DNA of 64,000 bases from Lutibacter flavus (GTDB lineage: Bacteria; Bacteroidota; Bacteroidia; Flavobacteriales; Flavobacteriaceae): positions 1 to 64,000 of the forward strand of contig NZ_FZNX01000002.1 in NCBI RefSeq assembly GCF_900188355.1. Reading direction: 5' to 3'. The translations under genes and the position numbers were made by a program. This document shows, piece after piece, positions 46,202-55,540 of this stretch; positions within the stretch are counted from its first letter, which is position 1, and each line of letters starts with the position of its first letter. The notes beneath the pieces were generated by a model. It worked only from the letters and a program-made list of their open reading frames with translations, was not told the DNA's origin and did not search any database.

Positions 46202-47240
46202 TCTTTTCAGTTTGATTAAATAAATTTAACTTTTGAATCCATTTTGTTTTCTTTTCAAGCAATAATACATCTATTATTAAAAACAATAGGCCTAAACCAA
46301 CAAACCATTGAAATTGATCTTTATAATCAGAGAATTTCTTTGTTTCAAATTCACTTTTTTCAGCTTTTAATAATATATCTTCAATAATATCAATTGTTTC
46401 CTGAGTTCTATTTCCATTTATATATTTCCCATTCCCTTCATTTGCAATATCTCTTAAAACCTTTTCTACCATTTTGGTGATAACAACTTCTCCTTTATTA
46501 TCTTTTTTATAGCTAATAACAGCTCCATTATTTCTAATTGGAATGGGACCTCCTTTTTCTGACCCAACCCCAACAGTATAAATTTTTATTCCTTCTTTTG
46601 TTGCTTCTTGTGCTAGTGAGACTGTATTTTCTTCGTGATCTTCACCATCTGAAACAATAAACAAAAATCTGTTGGTTTGCTCATCATTGTCATAATAGGT
46701 CATTGCTCTTTCAATAGCTTCATTTATTGCTGTTCCCTGACTTGAAACCATATCTGGATTTGCGTTTTGCAAAAACATTTTAGCTGCTGCGTGGTCAGTT
46801 GTAATTGGAAGCAAAGGATATGAATTTCCAGCATAAATAATGATTCCAACTCTATCACTTCCCAATTTTTCAATAACTCTTGTTATTATCTGTTTCGCTT
46901 TTTCCAAACGACTTGGAGCAATATCTTCCGCTAACATACTTTTAGAAACATCTAAAGCAAATACAATATCAACACCTTCTCGTTTTACAGTTTCTAATTT
47001 GGTACCCATTTTTGGATTTGTTAAAGAAATCATTAAAAAAGCGAGCCCTAAGCATATTGCCAAAATTTTTAAAAACGATTTAAAAGTAGATCTCTCTGGG
47101 CTTAATTTATCGATTAACCCCGTATCTGCAAATTGTTTCTGTTTTCTTTTTTTCCACCAAAACACCAACAAAAACAGCACAAATATTACTGGAATAATTG
47201 CTAAGTAAATAAAATATGTTGGTTCTTCTATTTGATACAT
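46191..47240 (-). CDS. batB: BatB, von Willebrand factor A domain membrane protein
   Basis: 349 residues. Two N-terminal membrane helices flank a basic loop. The vWA domain has the MIDAS motif FALDVSKSM (about 90) and GTAINEAIERA, and a C-terminal membrane helix follows (FVGLGLLFLIIDVLLL). BatA and BatB are thought to form a heteromeric inner-membrane complex with metal-binding domains in the periplasm. Confidence 0.93.
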   Translation of the reverse strand: MYQIEEPTYFIYLAIIPVIFVLFLLVFWWKKRKQKQFADTGLIDKLSPERSTFKSFLKILAICLGLAFLMISLTNPKMGTKLETVKREGVDIVFALDVSKSMLAEDIAPSRLEKAKQIITRVIEKLGSDRVGIIIYAGNSYPLLPITTDHAAAKMFLQNANPDMVSSQGTAINEAIERAMTYYDNDEQTNRFLFIVSDGEDHEENTVSLAQEATKEGIKIYTVGVGSEKGGPIPIRNNGAVISYKKDNKGEVVITKMVEKVLRDIANEGNGKYINGNRTQETIDIIEDILLKAEKSEFETKKFSDYKDQFQWFVGLGLLFLIIDVLLLEKKTKWIQKLNLFNQTEKNEK

Positions 47241-47253
47241 AAGCCCCTTTTAA

Positions 47254-47268
47254 TTCCCCAAAGGGGAA
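47254..47268. repeat. Short TTCCCC/GGGGAA palindrome
   Basis: TTCCCC AAA GGGGAA in the batA-batB gap; same core as the inner part of the 96-bp element at 9988-10083. Confidence 0.5.
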
Positions 47269-47316
47269 ATTTAATTTGTTTTAGTTTTAACTATTCTTCT
47301 ATTTCTCAATTCTTTT

Positions 47317-47342
47317 GTCATTCCTGCCTTTGTAGGAATGAC
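47317..47342. repeat. Short palindrome GTCATTCCT..AGGAATGAC
   Basis: Perfect 9-bp arms around an 8-nt loop, in the 111-bp batA-batB gap. It looks like a minimal relative of the GTCATTCTGA elements. Confidence 0.65.
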
Positions 47343-47351
47343 ACTTTTCTT

Positions 47352-48356
47352 TTAAATAAAACTTTTAAATATTGTGTGCTTTAACAACATTTCAATTAAA
47401 ATTAATAACCCCGCTAATAGGACCAATAATCTAAATTTCTCTTGATAATTATAATATTTAAATTCTTCTATTTCAGTTTTTTCTAACTTATTAATCTCAT
47501 CATAAATAGCTTTCAATTTAGAGTTGTCTGTTGCTCTAAAATACGTTCCTCCTGTTTCTTTTGCGATATATTGAAGTAATTCCTCATCAATTTCAACTGG
47601 TGAACTTCTAAATAGTAATTTCCCTGTTTTTGGGTCCTTTGCATACGGAAATGATGCTGTACCATTTGTACCTAATCCAATAGTGTATACCTTTACTCCC
47701 AACCCAACAGCTAATTCCGTTGCCGTTTTAGGATCTACAAAACCTGTGTTATTTACACCATCTGTCAATAAAATGATTACCTTACTTTTTGCTTTACTTT
47801 CCTTTAATCTGTTAACTGCCGAACCTAATCCCATACCAATGGCCGTCCCTCCATCCAATTCTCCCCATTTAATTTCGGAAATGGTATTTCTAATTATACG
47901 CTTATCACTTGTTATAGGTGTTCTGGTAAAACTTTCACCTGCATAAACAACAATTCCTATTCTATCATTTGGACGCTGATTTACAAACTCTGTAGCTACC
48001 TTTTTTAAAGCCTCTAAACGGTTTGGTTTTAAATCACGCGCCAACATACTTGCAGAAACATCAATTGCCATTACAATATCAATTCCTTTATTTGTTTTGG
48101 TACGTTTGCTTACAGAAACATTTCTTGGTCTGGCTAAAGCAATAATTAACAACGTTAGTGCCAACAACCTCAAAATATTTAGTAAAGGCTTTAATTTAGC
48201 TAAAATAGAAGGTTTAACTTCAAATCCTTTTGTACTGGCAATAGTTAATGTTGCACTGTCTTTTTTGCGCACCAAATAAAGCCAAATAGCCAGTAATGGT
48301 ATTAAAACTAATAACCATAAAAACTGTGGATGTAAAAATTCAAAATTTTGAAACAT
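47352..48356 (-). CDS. batA: BatA, von Willebrand factor A domain membrane protein
   Basis: 334 residues with two N-terminal membrane helices, a vWA domain with MIDAS MAIDVSASM (about 92) and GGTAIGMGLGSA, and a C-terminal helix (FRLLVLLAGLLILIEMLL). It is a paralogue of BatB in the same operon and starts 2 bp after the upstream gene's stop. Confidence 0.94.
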   Translation of the reverse strand: MFQNFEFLHPQFLWLLVLIPLLAIWLYLVRKKDSATLTIASTKGFEVKPSILAKLKPLLNILRLLALTLLIIALARPRNVSVSKRTKTNKGIDIVMAIDVSASMLARDLKPNRLEALKKVATEFVNQRPNDRIGIVVYAGESFTRTPITSDKRIIRNTISEIKWGELDGGTAIGMGLGSAVNRLKESKAKSKVIILLTDGVNNTGFVDPKTATELAVGLGVKVYTIGLGTNGTASFPYAKDPKTGKLLFRSSPVEIDEELLQYIAKETGGTYFRATDNSKLKAIYDEINKLEKTEIEEFKYYNYQEKFRLLVLLAGLLILIEMLLKHTIFKSFI

Positions 48357-48358
48357 GT

Positions 48359-49948
48359 TTATGGTTTTAATGATACTGATTTTATAATTCTATTAACAAC
48401 ACTTTCAGCTGAATCATCACTCCATAAAGAAGAAACATAAACTTGTCTCATCCCCTTTTTATCAGCAAAAAATAACATTGTTAATTTATAATCTTCCTTT
48501 AGTTGGGTTGATTCGTTTGTTCTTTTATATTCAATACTTGCTTTTTTACCTTTTACGCCGTTAATTTTAATATTCTCTTTTTTAATATTTGTAAATCGTG
48601 TATTCATTTGAGATTCCATTCCGTTTAAAGCCCCATTAAGGCCTGTATCCAAATCCATCCCATCTAGTTCTGTAATAAAATTAGTAGTTGAAACGGCTAT
48701 GTAAAAATTACTTATTGGACTACCATAAGTATAAATAGAAAAATCACCAACTGTTGATACACCATTTTCAGGAAGTTGAACTGATTGTACTGTTAATATT
48801 TCAGGAGTTTCTATGGTAATTTCTGGAAAACCGTAAGTGGCTTTGTACCACTGCTCTTCCATCATTTCAGTAGTTGTTTTTCCTAAAACATTATTTTTAA
48901 TAAATTGATATCCAAAATAGCCCATTAAGCTTAATCCAATAACAATTAATGCTAAAATAATCACTAATTTTTTCTTGAAATAATTATTCCTTTTTACAGG
49001 TTTCTCAATAAAAATAGCCTCTTCAATTACTTTTTCACCAATTTTTTCTTCTCTTTTATGAACAGCATCTTGCGTATTTTTCAAAATTTCTTCAACAATA
49101 TTTCTGTCACTTCTTATTTCTTCAATAATAGGTTTAGATTTTGCGAATTTTACCAAATCGGCACTTTGCAACACATGTTTTAATTGCTTAATTGTTTCTT
49201 TTGAAATTCCTAAATTACTTGATTCATTAAAATCTATAATTGTTTCAACTAACTCATTAGTAGTAGATTCTAACGCTGGAATTTTAATATCTTTTTCAAT
49301 ATAGGTTCTTACAATATCTGTTAGTTCAGAATAATAAATTTTAATTTTATTTTGTTGTAATAACTGTTTTTCATCTAATTCCTTTAGACGTTGCATTGCC
49401 TCCTGTATTGGTGCAACATAAACTTTTACAACTTCTTTTTCTTTTTTCTTTCTAAAAATAAAATACAGTAGAATTGCGAATAAAATTAAAATTGGAATTG
49501 CCCACCACCATAAATGTTTATAATCCTCAAAAGTTTTAGGCTCTCTTTGGATTGATTTTATTTCAAACATTTTTTGTTGAGTAGTATCAACTTTAACTGT
49601 TGAAACATTCACTAACAAAGAATCCGTTAAAAACAATTTATTATTAATACGTACTTGTTGCTGTGGAATTATATACTGACCACTATCAAAACTGGTTAGT
49701 AGATATCTTTTTTCAAGTATATTTTTTAATGTATCAATTGGTAATGCTTCCACAACCTCAACTTTTCCTAAACTGTCTAATTTTAACTCAGGAAAAATTA
49801 CATTGGTAGTTTCTTTTACAGAAATTTTATACTGTATTTGCTCTCCAATTCTAATGTTTGTAGTATCAGTAGCAATAGAAACTTTGCCTTCCTGTGCAAA
49901 ACCTATTAAACCAATAAAAAATAATATATAAACTAACTGTTTTTTCAT
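48359..49948 (-). CDS. Bat-operon membrane protein with an additional C-terminal domain
   Basis: 529 residues from MKKQLVYILFFIGL; the ATG at 49960 adds four codons. A signal peptide, a BatD-like beta domain (about 20-135), a membrane helix (LWWWAIPILILFAILLYFIF) and a cytoplasmic helical domain form the usual Bat-operon protein. A second membrane helix (KLVIILALIVIGLSLMGYFG) and about 175 further residues with a DcrB/PsbP-like look (TYGSPISNFYIAVSTTNF) follow. Function unknown; the extension may be a fusion. Confidence 0.8.
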   Translation of the reverse strand: MKKQLVYILFFIGLIGFAQEGKVSIATDTTNIRIGEQIQYKISVKETTNVIFPELKLDSLGKVEVVEALPIDTLKNILEKRYLLTSFDSGQYIIPQQQVRINNKLFLTDSLLVNVSTVKVDTTQQKMFEIKSIQREPKTFEDYKHLWWWAIPILILFAILLYFIFRKKKEKEVVKVYVAPIQEAMQRLKELDEKQLLQQNKIKIYYSELTDIVRTYIEKDIKIPALESTTNELVETIIDFNESSNLGISKETIKQLKHVLQSADLVKFAKSKPIIEEIRSDRNIVEEILKNTQDAVHKREEKIGEKVIEEAIFIEKPVKRNNYFKKKLVIILALIVIGLSLMGYFGYQFIKNNVLGKTTTEMMEEQWYKATYGFPEITIETPEILTVQSVQLPENGVSTVGDFSIYTYGSPISNFYIAVSTTNFITELDGMDLDTGLNGALNGMESQMNTRFTNIKKENIKINGVKGKKASIEYKRTNESTQLKEDYKLTMLFFADKKGMRQVYVSSLWSDDSAESVVNRIIKSVSLKP

Positions 49949-49963
49949 TTTAAATCTCACTTT

Positions 49964-50836
49964 CTATCTTGCTCCTTTATGTTTAAAATAACCTAATAAT
50001 TTTTTTACATAACTTTCATCAATGCGAGAACTTATTGTTCCTGCACCACTATGTGTAAATGATTTTTCAAAATAATCAACAGATTCTTTATAATGTGCTT
50101 CGTATCCTGTTCTTACTCTTTTAGAAGCTGTATTTACCAACATTGTTTTACCAGTTTCAGCATCTAACATTGGTACCATTCCTAAATTTGGAATTGAAAC
50201 ATCATGTTTGTCAAAAACTCTAATTCCGGTTACATCATGTTTTCTTCCAACTATTTTTAAAGTGTGTTCATAATGCGTATCCATAAAATCTGAAAGCACA
50301 AAAACAATAGCTTTTTTCTTCATTACACTTGATAAAAATTTTAAAGCCTCATTAATACTTGTTTTGGTACTTTTTGGTTTAAATTCTATCAATTCTCTAA
50401 TAATTCTAAGCACATGACTTTTCCCTTTTTTTGGAGGAATAAACAATTCCATTTCATCAGAAAACAATAATAAACCAACTTTATCATTATTTTGAATTGC
50501 TGAAAATGCTAATGTTGCCGCTATCTCTGTAATGGTATCTCTTTTAAATTGTTGTGTTGTTCCAAAAAATTCTGAACCACTAATATCTACCATTAACATC
50601 ATTGTTAATTCACGTTCTTCTTCAAAAACCTTTATATAAGGTTCATTATAACGTGCGGTAACATTCCAATCAATTGCTCTTACGTCATCCCCATATTGGT
50701 ATTGTCTTACTTCAGAAAAAGTCATACCTCGTCCTTTAAACGAACTATGATATTCGCCAGAAAATATATGATCAGACAAACGACGTGTCTTAATCTCTAT
50801 TTTACGAACTTTTTTAAGTATTTCTTTGGTATCCAT
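49964..50836 (-). CDS. DUF58-family vWA-like protein
   Basis: 290 residues. GRGMTFSEVRQYQYGDDVRAIDWNV-type block (here in parts at 35-58) is the DUF58 hallmark, and MMLMVDISGSEFFG forms a degenerate MIDAS (DISGS) of a vWA domain. It is cytoplasmic. DUF58 genes next to moxR and bat genes are standard; the protein is thought to work with the MoxR ATPase. Confidence 0.93.
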   Translation of the reverse strand: MDTKEILKKVRKIEIKTRRLSDHIFSGEYHSSFKGRGMTFSEVRQYQYGDDVRAIDWNVTARYNEPYIKVFEEERELTMMLMVDISGSEFFGTTQQFKRDTITEIAATLAFSAIQNNDKVGLLLFSDEMELFIPPKKGKSHVLRIIRELIEFKPKSTKTSINEALKFLSSVMKKKAIVFVLSDFMDTHYEHTLKIVGRKHDVTGIRVFDKHDVSIPNLGMVPMLDAETGKTMLVNTASKRVRTGYEAHYKESVDYFEKSFTHSGAGTISSRIDESYVKKLLGYFKHKGAR

Positions 50837-50839
50837 TCT

Positions 50840-50884
50840 TTTTAAGCTTTTGGCTATTGGCTAATTGCTATTAGCTAAAGGCTT
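50840..50884. repeat. GCTATTAGC-type repetitive spacer
   Basis: AGCTTTTGGCTATTGGCTAA and TGCTATTAGCTAAAGGCTTTT form an imperfect inverted repeat in the moxR-DUF58 gap. This reiterated GCTA motif is unlike the other repeats in the window. Confidence 0.5.
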
Positions 50885-51892
50885 TTAAGGTACTTCTATT
50901 ATATTCACAATTTGATTGATGATATCTTCTGAAGTGACATTTTCTGCTTCAGCTTCATAGGTAATTCCAATTCTGTGACGCAATACATCGTGCACTACAG
51001 CGCGAACATCTTCTGGAATAACATAACCTCTTCGTTTAATAAAAGCATAACATTTTGCAGCCATTGCCAAGTTGATACTTCCACGTGGTGAAGCTCCAAA
51101 ACTTATTAATCCTTTTAAATCTGGTAAGCTGTATTTTTCTGGAAAACGTGTTGCAAAAATAATATCAAGTATATATTTTTCAATTTTTTCATCCATATAT
51201 ACTTCTTTCACTGCTTCTCTTGCTCTAATAATTTGCTCTAAAGATGCAACTGCATTTACAGTTCCAAAAGTTCCTTGTAAATTATGACGCATAATTAATT
51301 GTTCCTCGTCTAATTTTGGGTAGTGAATAACAGTTTTAAGCATAAAACGGTCGACTTGGGCTTCTGGTAATGGATATGTTCCTTCTTGCTCAATTGGATT
51401 TTGAGTTGCCATTACTAAAAACGGCACATCTAATTTAAAAGTAGTATCTCCAATTGTTATTTGGCGTTCCTGCATTGCTTCTAATAAAGCCGATTGTACT
51501 TTTGCCGGTGCACGATTAATCTCATCTGCCAATACAAAGTTTGCGAAAATTGGTCCTTTTTTAATGGTAAAATCATTGTCTTTTACACTATAAATCATGG
51601 TACCAATAACATCGGCTGGAAGTAAATCTGGAGTAAATTGAATTCTACTAAAATCTCCATGGACAGCTTTTGCCAATGTATTAATTGCTAATGTTTTTGC
51701 CAAACCAGGAACACCTTCAAGTAAAATATGTCCATTTCCTAATAAACCTATAAGTAATCGTTCAATCATGTGCTTTTGACCAACAATTACTTTGTTCATC
51801 TCCATCATCAATAAATCTACAAATGCACTTTCTTTCTCAATCTTTTCATTGATAGCTCTAATATCTACCGAAACGTTATTTTCTTCAATCAT
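50885..51892 (-). CDS. MoxR-family AAA+ ATPase
   Basis: 335 residues from MIEENNVSVDIRAINEK; the ATG at 51943 adds 17 unconserved residues. Walker A is GVPGLAKT, Walker B is LADEINRAP, sensor 1 is MATQNPIEQEGTYPLPEAQVDRF (conserved ATQNP and RF). The C-terminal lid has FGASPRGSI. MoxR ATPases act as chaperones for vWA proteins; it is the first gene of the Bat operon. Confidence 0.94.
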   Translation of the reverse strand: MIEENNVSVDIRAINEKIEKESAFVDLLMMEMNKVIVGQKHMIERLLIGLLGNGHILLEGVPGLAKTLAINTLAKAVHGDFSRIQFTPDLLPADVIGTMIYSVKDNDFTIKKGPIFANFVLADEINRAPAKVQSALLEAMQERQITIGDTTFKLDVPFLVMATQNPIEQEGTYPLPEAQVDRFMLKTVIHYPKLDEEQLIMRHNLQGTFGTVNAVASLEQIIRAREAVKEVYMDEKIEKYILDIIFATRFPEKYSLPDLKGLISFGASPRGSINLAMAAKCYAFIKRRGYVIPEDVRAVVHDVLRHRIGITYEAEAENVTSEDIINQIVNIIEVP

Positions 51893-52006
51893 TTTTATAG
51901 TTTTTAACCGCGTGAATTTAACATGCTTTATTTCACAATGCAAATAGCAGAATTATTTTTTTAAATGTTGTTAAAAATTGGTTAAAAATACAGTGAAATA
52001 TAAGGT

Positions 52007-52753
52007 TTAATAAGATTTTAACACTGTTTCAACACCATTAAAAACACCATAAGTAAAATGAGTTATCCAATCTCCAGTATTAATATATTTTGAATTTTTT
52101 GAAAGTTCAATTTCTAAAGGCAAGTGTCTATGCCCAAATATAAAGTAATCAAAATGTTTTTCAGTTAATTTTCTCTTGCAATAAATCACCAACCATTCAT
52201 TTTCTTCCCCAAGAAATTTAACATCCTCATCTCCTGAAATCAATTTGTTTTTTACTGATAAATATTGTGCTAATTTAACTCCAATATCTGGGTGCAACCA
52301 TCTATAAAGCCACTTAGAAAATGGGTTTGCAAATACCTTTTTCATACGCTTATACCCCTTATCTCCAGGGCCTAAACCATCTCCATGACCAATTAAAAAT
52401 GTCTTATTATTAAACGTAAATTCTTTTGGATTGTGATAAATTGGAATGTTTAATTCTGTTTCAAAATAATCTTGCATCCAAAGGTCATGATTCCCAACAA
52501 AAAAATGGATTTGAATTCCACTATCCCTAAGTTCGGCCAGTTTCCCTAAAACCCTTACAAAGCCTTTTGGAACAACTTTTTTATACTCAAACCAAAAATC
52601 AAATAAATCACCAAGCAGAAAAATTACTTCAGCATCGTTTTTTATAGCATCCAACCAAGCAACAAATTTCTGTTCCCTAATTTTACTTTTTTCAACAGTA
52701 GGAGCTCCAAAATGTTGATCAGAAGCAAAATAAATATTTTTATTTGTTGTCAA
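52007..52753 (-). CDS. lpxH: UDP-2,3-diacylglucosamine diphosphatase (LpxH-like)
   Basis: 248 residues, starting with TTG at 52753; the catalytic SDQHFG begins at residue 11, so a later start is impossible. Metallophosphatase motifs SDQHFG, LLGDLFDFW, VGNHDLWM, GHGDG and FGHRHLP are all present. LpxH cleaves UDP-diacylglucosamine to lipid X in lipid A synthesis. It stands alone between moxR and ctp. Confidence 0.9.
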   Translation of the reverse strand: MTTNKNIYFASDQHFGAPTVEKSKIREQKFVAWLDAIKNDAEVIFLLGDLFDFWFEYKKVVPKGFVRVLGKLAELRDSGIQIHFFVGNHDLWMQDYFETELNIPIYHNPKEFTFNNKTFLIGHGDGLGPGDKGYKRMKKVFANPFSKWLYRWLHPDIGVKLAQYLSVKNKLISGDEDVKFLGEENEWLVIYCKRKLTEKHFDYFIFGHRHLPLEIELSKNSKYINTGDWITHFTYGVFNGVETVLKSY

Positions 52754-52808
52754 AATTAATGTGAATTAAAACTGAAATATACATATAAGTTCCTATTAGA
52801 TAAAAGGT

Positions 52809-54434
52809 TTAATTTTTACTATCTAATTCAATAACTTTTAAAATCATATTATCTTTCTTTTGAGTAATCATAAAATAACCTGTTTGATCAAATAAATCAC
52901 GTGCAAAAAAGGCTTTAAAATATCTTTCTAAATCTTCTCTTGAATTTGGTCCTAAAGGAATATTTAAATCTAATTCTTCTAAGTACTGATTAAATATTTT
53001 ATCATCTTTATCAAAATTATCAACAAAATCCTCTAATTTCCATTTATTTAATTCTTCCCTGTGAGTATCTACATATTTAAAAACAAAACTATTTAACCCT
53101 CTATAAAGACGATTATTATAAGTACGAGTTGTATCTAATGGAACAAATACGTCTGGAATTATTCCTCCACCACCATATACTGTTTTCCCCTTAGGCGTGG
53201 TGTATTTTAAGGAATCAATAACTTTAATACTATCCTTTGAAATAAGCTCCCCACTATGTATCCTGTTTAAATAATCATTTCCGTATTTCTTATTTCCATT
53301 GTGATTATATGGTTTTTGAATAGATCTTCCAGTTGGAGTATAATATCTTGATGTTGTTAATCTAACTGCTGAACCATCTCCTAAATCCATTTCCTGCTGA
53401 ACAAGTCCTTTACCAAAAGAACGACGTCCAACAATAGTTCCTTTATCATTATCTTGTAACGCTCCAGCAACAATTTCACTTGCTGAGGCTGAATTTTGAT
53501 CAATCAAAACAAATACTTTTCCTTCTTCAAAATCACCTTCATCAGTTGCAAAAGATTTATCTACTTCACCATTTTTATTTTTAGTGAAAACAATCAATTT
53601 TCCATCCTCTAGAAATTCATCAATAATATCATTAGCAATATCCATAAAACCTCCTGGATTCCCTCTTAAATCTAATACTAAGGAAGTCATTCCTTTATAT
53701 TTTAATTCATTAAGTGCTAACTTAAATTCCAGATACGTTGTTCTTGCAAAACGGTCTATATTTATGTAACCTAACGTTCTATTAATCATATAATAACCTG
53801 GTACACTCTTAATTGGAACCTCATCTCTATCGATTGGAATTTCAATAATTTCATCTGTAGATCGTCTATAAACTGAAACCAACACATTTGTTTCTGCCTC
53901 CCCTTTTAGAGATTTCATAACTGCATCAGAAATTTTTCTATTTCCTAAAATTGTTCCTTTCTCAATCTCTTTAACACCTGCTTTTCTTTCAATACTTTCA
54001 CCAAACAAAGTATCATTATCGGCAATAATAATTCTATCTCCTGCTTTTATTCCAGCCTTATAACTTGGCCCCCCTTTTATAACACCTGTTATTGCTACCG
54101 AATCTTCATGCATTAAAAAAGAAACTCCTATACCAACAAATTTTCCTTGCATATTTTCGGTTACCTGTTTTAAATCTTCCTTTGGAATATAAACAGAATG
54201 CGGATCCAATTTTATCAACATATTTGTAATTGCGTCATCTAACAAACTATCAGTATTTACTTTATCTACATAATCATACTGTATATAATTTATTAAACGT
54301 TTTATTTTAGCTTCATTCGTATTTGAACTAAATAAAACAGCTTTGTTTTTAAAGTTAAATGAACTACCAATTAGTATTCCAACAGCCACTGCCAAACCAA
54401 TAAATAGTGGCAAATTTGCTTTTCCTTTTATCAT
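52809..54434 (-). CDS. C-terminal processing peptidase (S41 family)
   Basis: 541 residues. An N-terminal membrane segment (about 9-24), a PDZ domain (about 90-190: VGIGVSF, IKAGDRIIIAD) and the S41 protease domain follow. The Ser-Lys dyad lies in NSASASE (314-320) and FGKG (K342); LDLRGNPGG is also present. It cleaves periplasmic proteins at their C-termini. The start overlaps the deaminase gene by 4 bp. Confidence 0.94.
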   Translation of the reverse strand: MIKGKANLPLFIGLAVAVGILIGSSFNFKNKAVLFSSNTNEAKIKRLINYIQYDYVDKVNTDSLLDDAITNMLIKLDPHSVYIPKEDLKQVTENMQGKFVGIGVSFLMHEDSVAITGVIKGGPSYKAGIKAGDRIIIADNDTLFGESIERKAGVKEIEKGTILGNRKISDAVMKSLKGEAETNVLVSVYRRSTDEIIEIPIDRDEVPIKSVPGYYMINRTLGYINIDRFARTTYLEFKLALNELKYKGMTSLVLDLRGNPGGFMDIANDIIDEFLEDGKLIVFTKNKNGEVDKSFATDEGDFEEGKVFVLIDQNSASASEIVAGALQDNDKGTIVGRRSFGKGLVQQEMDLGDGSAVRLTTSRYYTPTGRSIQKPYNHNGNKKYGNDYLNRIHSGELISKDSIKVIDSLKYTTPKGKTVYGGGGIIPDVFVPLDTTRTYNNRLYRGLNSFVFKYVDTHREELNKWKLEDFVDNFDKDDKIFNQYLEELDLNIPLGPNSREDLERYFKAFFARDLFDQTGYFMITQKKDNMILKVIELDSKN

Positions 54435-54853
54435 TTTAAATCATTAAGATATGTTAATTCAACCCCAGCTTTTTCCAAAAACTCTAAACCAGAAGTATCT
54501 TTATATTGATTGGCATAAACAACACGTTTTATACCTGATTGATGTATTAATTTACTGCATTCTTTACAAGGTGATAATGTAATATATAACGTAGAATTTT
54601 TACAAGATTGTGTTGAACTTGCAACTTTTAATATTGCATTGGCTTCAGCGTGTAAAACATACCATTTTGTATCTCCTAATTCTTCACAACAATTTTCAAA
54701 TCCTGTTGGAGTTCCATTAAACCCATCAGAAATTATCATTCTACCCTTTACAATTAATGCACCAACTTGTTTGCGTTCACAATACGATAATTTAGCCCAT
54801 TCTAAGGCCATTCTCATATAGGCCTGATCGTATTTTAATTGTTTTTTATTCAT
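54431..54853 (-). CDS. dCMP deaminase family protein
   Basis: 140 residues. Zinc motifs HAEANAI and PCKECS define the cytidine/deoxycytidylate deaminase fold. It should convert dCMP to dUMP for dTTP synthesis. Close to ComEB-type proteins by length. It is translationally coupled to ctp by a 4-bp overlap. Confidence 0.92.
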   Translation of the reverse strand: MNKKQLKYDQAYMRMALEWAKLSYCERKQVGALIVKGRMIISDGFNGTPTGFENCCEELGDTKWYVLHAEANAILKVASSTQSCKNSTLYITLSPCKECSKLIHQSGIKRVVYANQYKDTSGLEFLEKAGVELTYLNDLK

Positions 54854-54907
54854 TTATTATGATAATTACGAAAGTAAAAAGATTCTCAATACTCTTAAGT
54901 TAAAATT

Positions 54908-55492
54908 TTACCAAAAAATAGCAGATTTTAATATTGGTAAAACTACGCCAATAACAATAGACGATATAATAATAACCCAATCGCGTTTGGAAAATCTGAA
55001 AATAGTTTGAAAAATAAAGCCTAAAATTAATATAATTAGTACAATTATTATCTGAGCTAATTCAACTCCTAATGCAAATTCTAATAGCGGCAATAATTTA
55101 TTTGTTGAATTGCCAATTAAAATTTTAAAATAACTAGAAAATCCAAGTCCGTGAATTAGACCAAAAAAAAGTGCAAAAATTAAATTTGTATTCGTTTTTA
55201 ATTGTTTTGTACTTTTACGAACATATAAAATATTAAATAGTGCAGTTATAATAATTGTAACAGGAATTAAAAATTCAATCCATTTAGTATCAACCGAAAC
55301 TATTTTATAGGCTGCTAATATTAATGAAAGTGTGTGCCCTAAAGTAAAAAGTGAAATCAGCCATATTACTTTTTTCCAATTTCCAAAATCGTAAACAACT
55401 GCTAATGCGATTAAAAATAAGATATGGTCGTATGCATTCCAATCCAACACATGAAATAAACCTTCTCTACCAAAAAATATAAAATTGTCCAT
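54908..55492 (-). CDS. HupE/UreJ-family membrane protein
   Basis: 194 residues with about six hydrophobic helices. Family motifs are DHILFLIALAV, FTLGHTLSLI and FGLIHGLGF, with conserved His residues that may bind a metal. HupE and UreJ are nickel-related permeases in other bacteria, but no hydrogenase or urease gene is in the window, so the substrate is uncertain. Confidence 0.88.
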   Translation of the reverse strand: MDNFIFFGREGLFHVLDWNAYDHILFLIALAVVYDFGNWKKVIWLISLFTLGHTLSLILAAYKIVSVDTKWIEFLIPVTIIITALFNILYVRKSTKQLKTNTNLIFALFFGLIHGLGFSSYFKILIGNSTNKLLPLLEFALGVELAQIIIVLIILILGFIFQTIFRFSKRDWVIIISSIVIGVVLPILKSAIFW

Positions 55493-55540
55493 TAATACCT
55501 ACTATTTAAGAACTCAAATATAAAAAACTTTACCCTCAAA

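Noticed and set aside
8000-47350. CRISPR array made of the repeated GTCATTCTGA/CTGAACTTG motifs
   Set aside because: Copies are kilobases apart, have no regular spacing and no cas gene is present.
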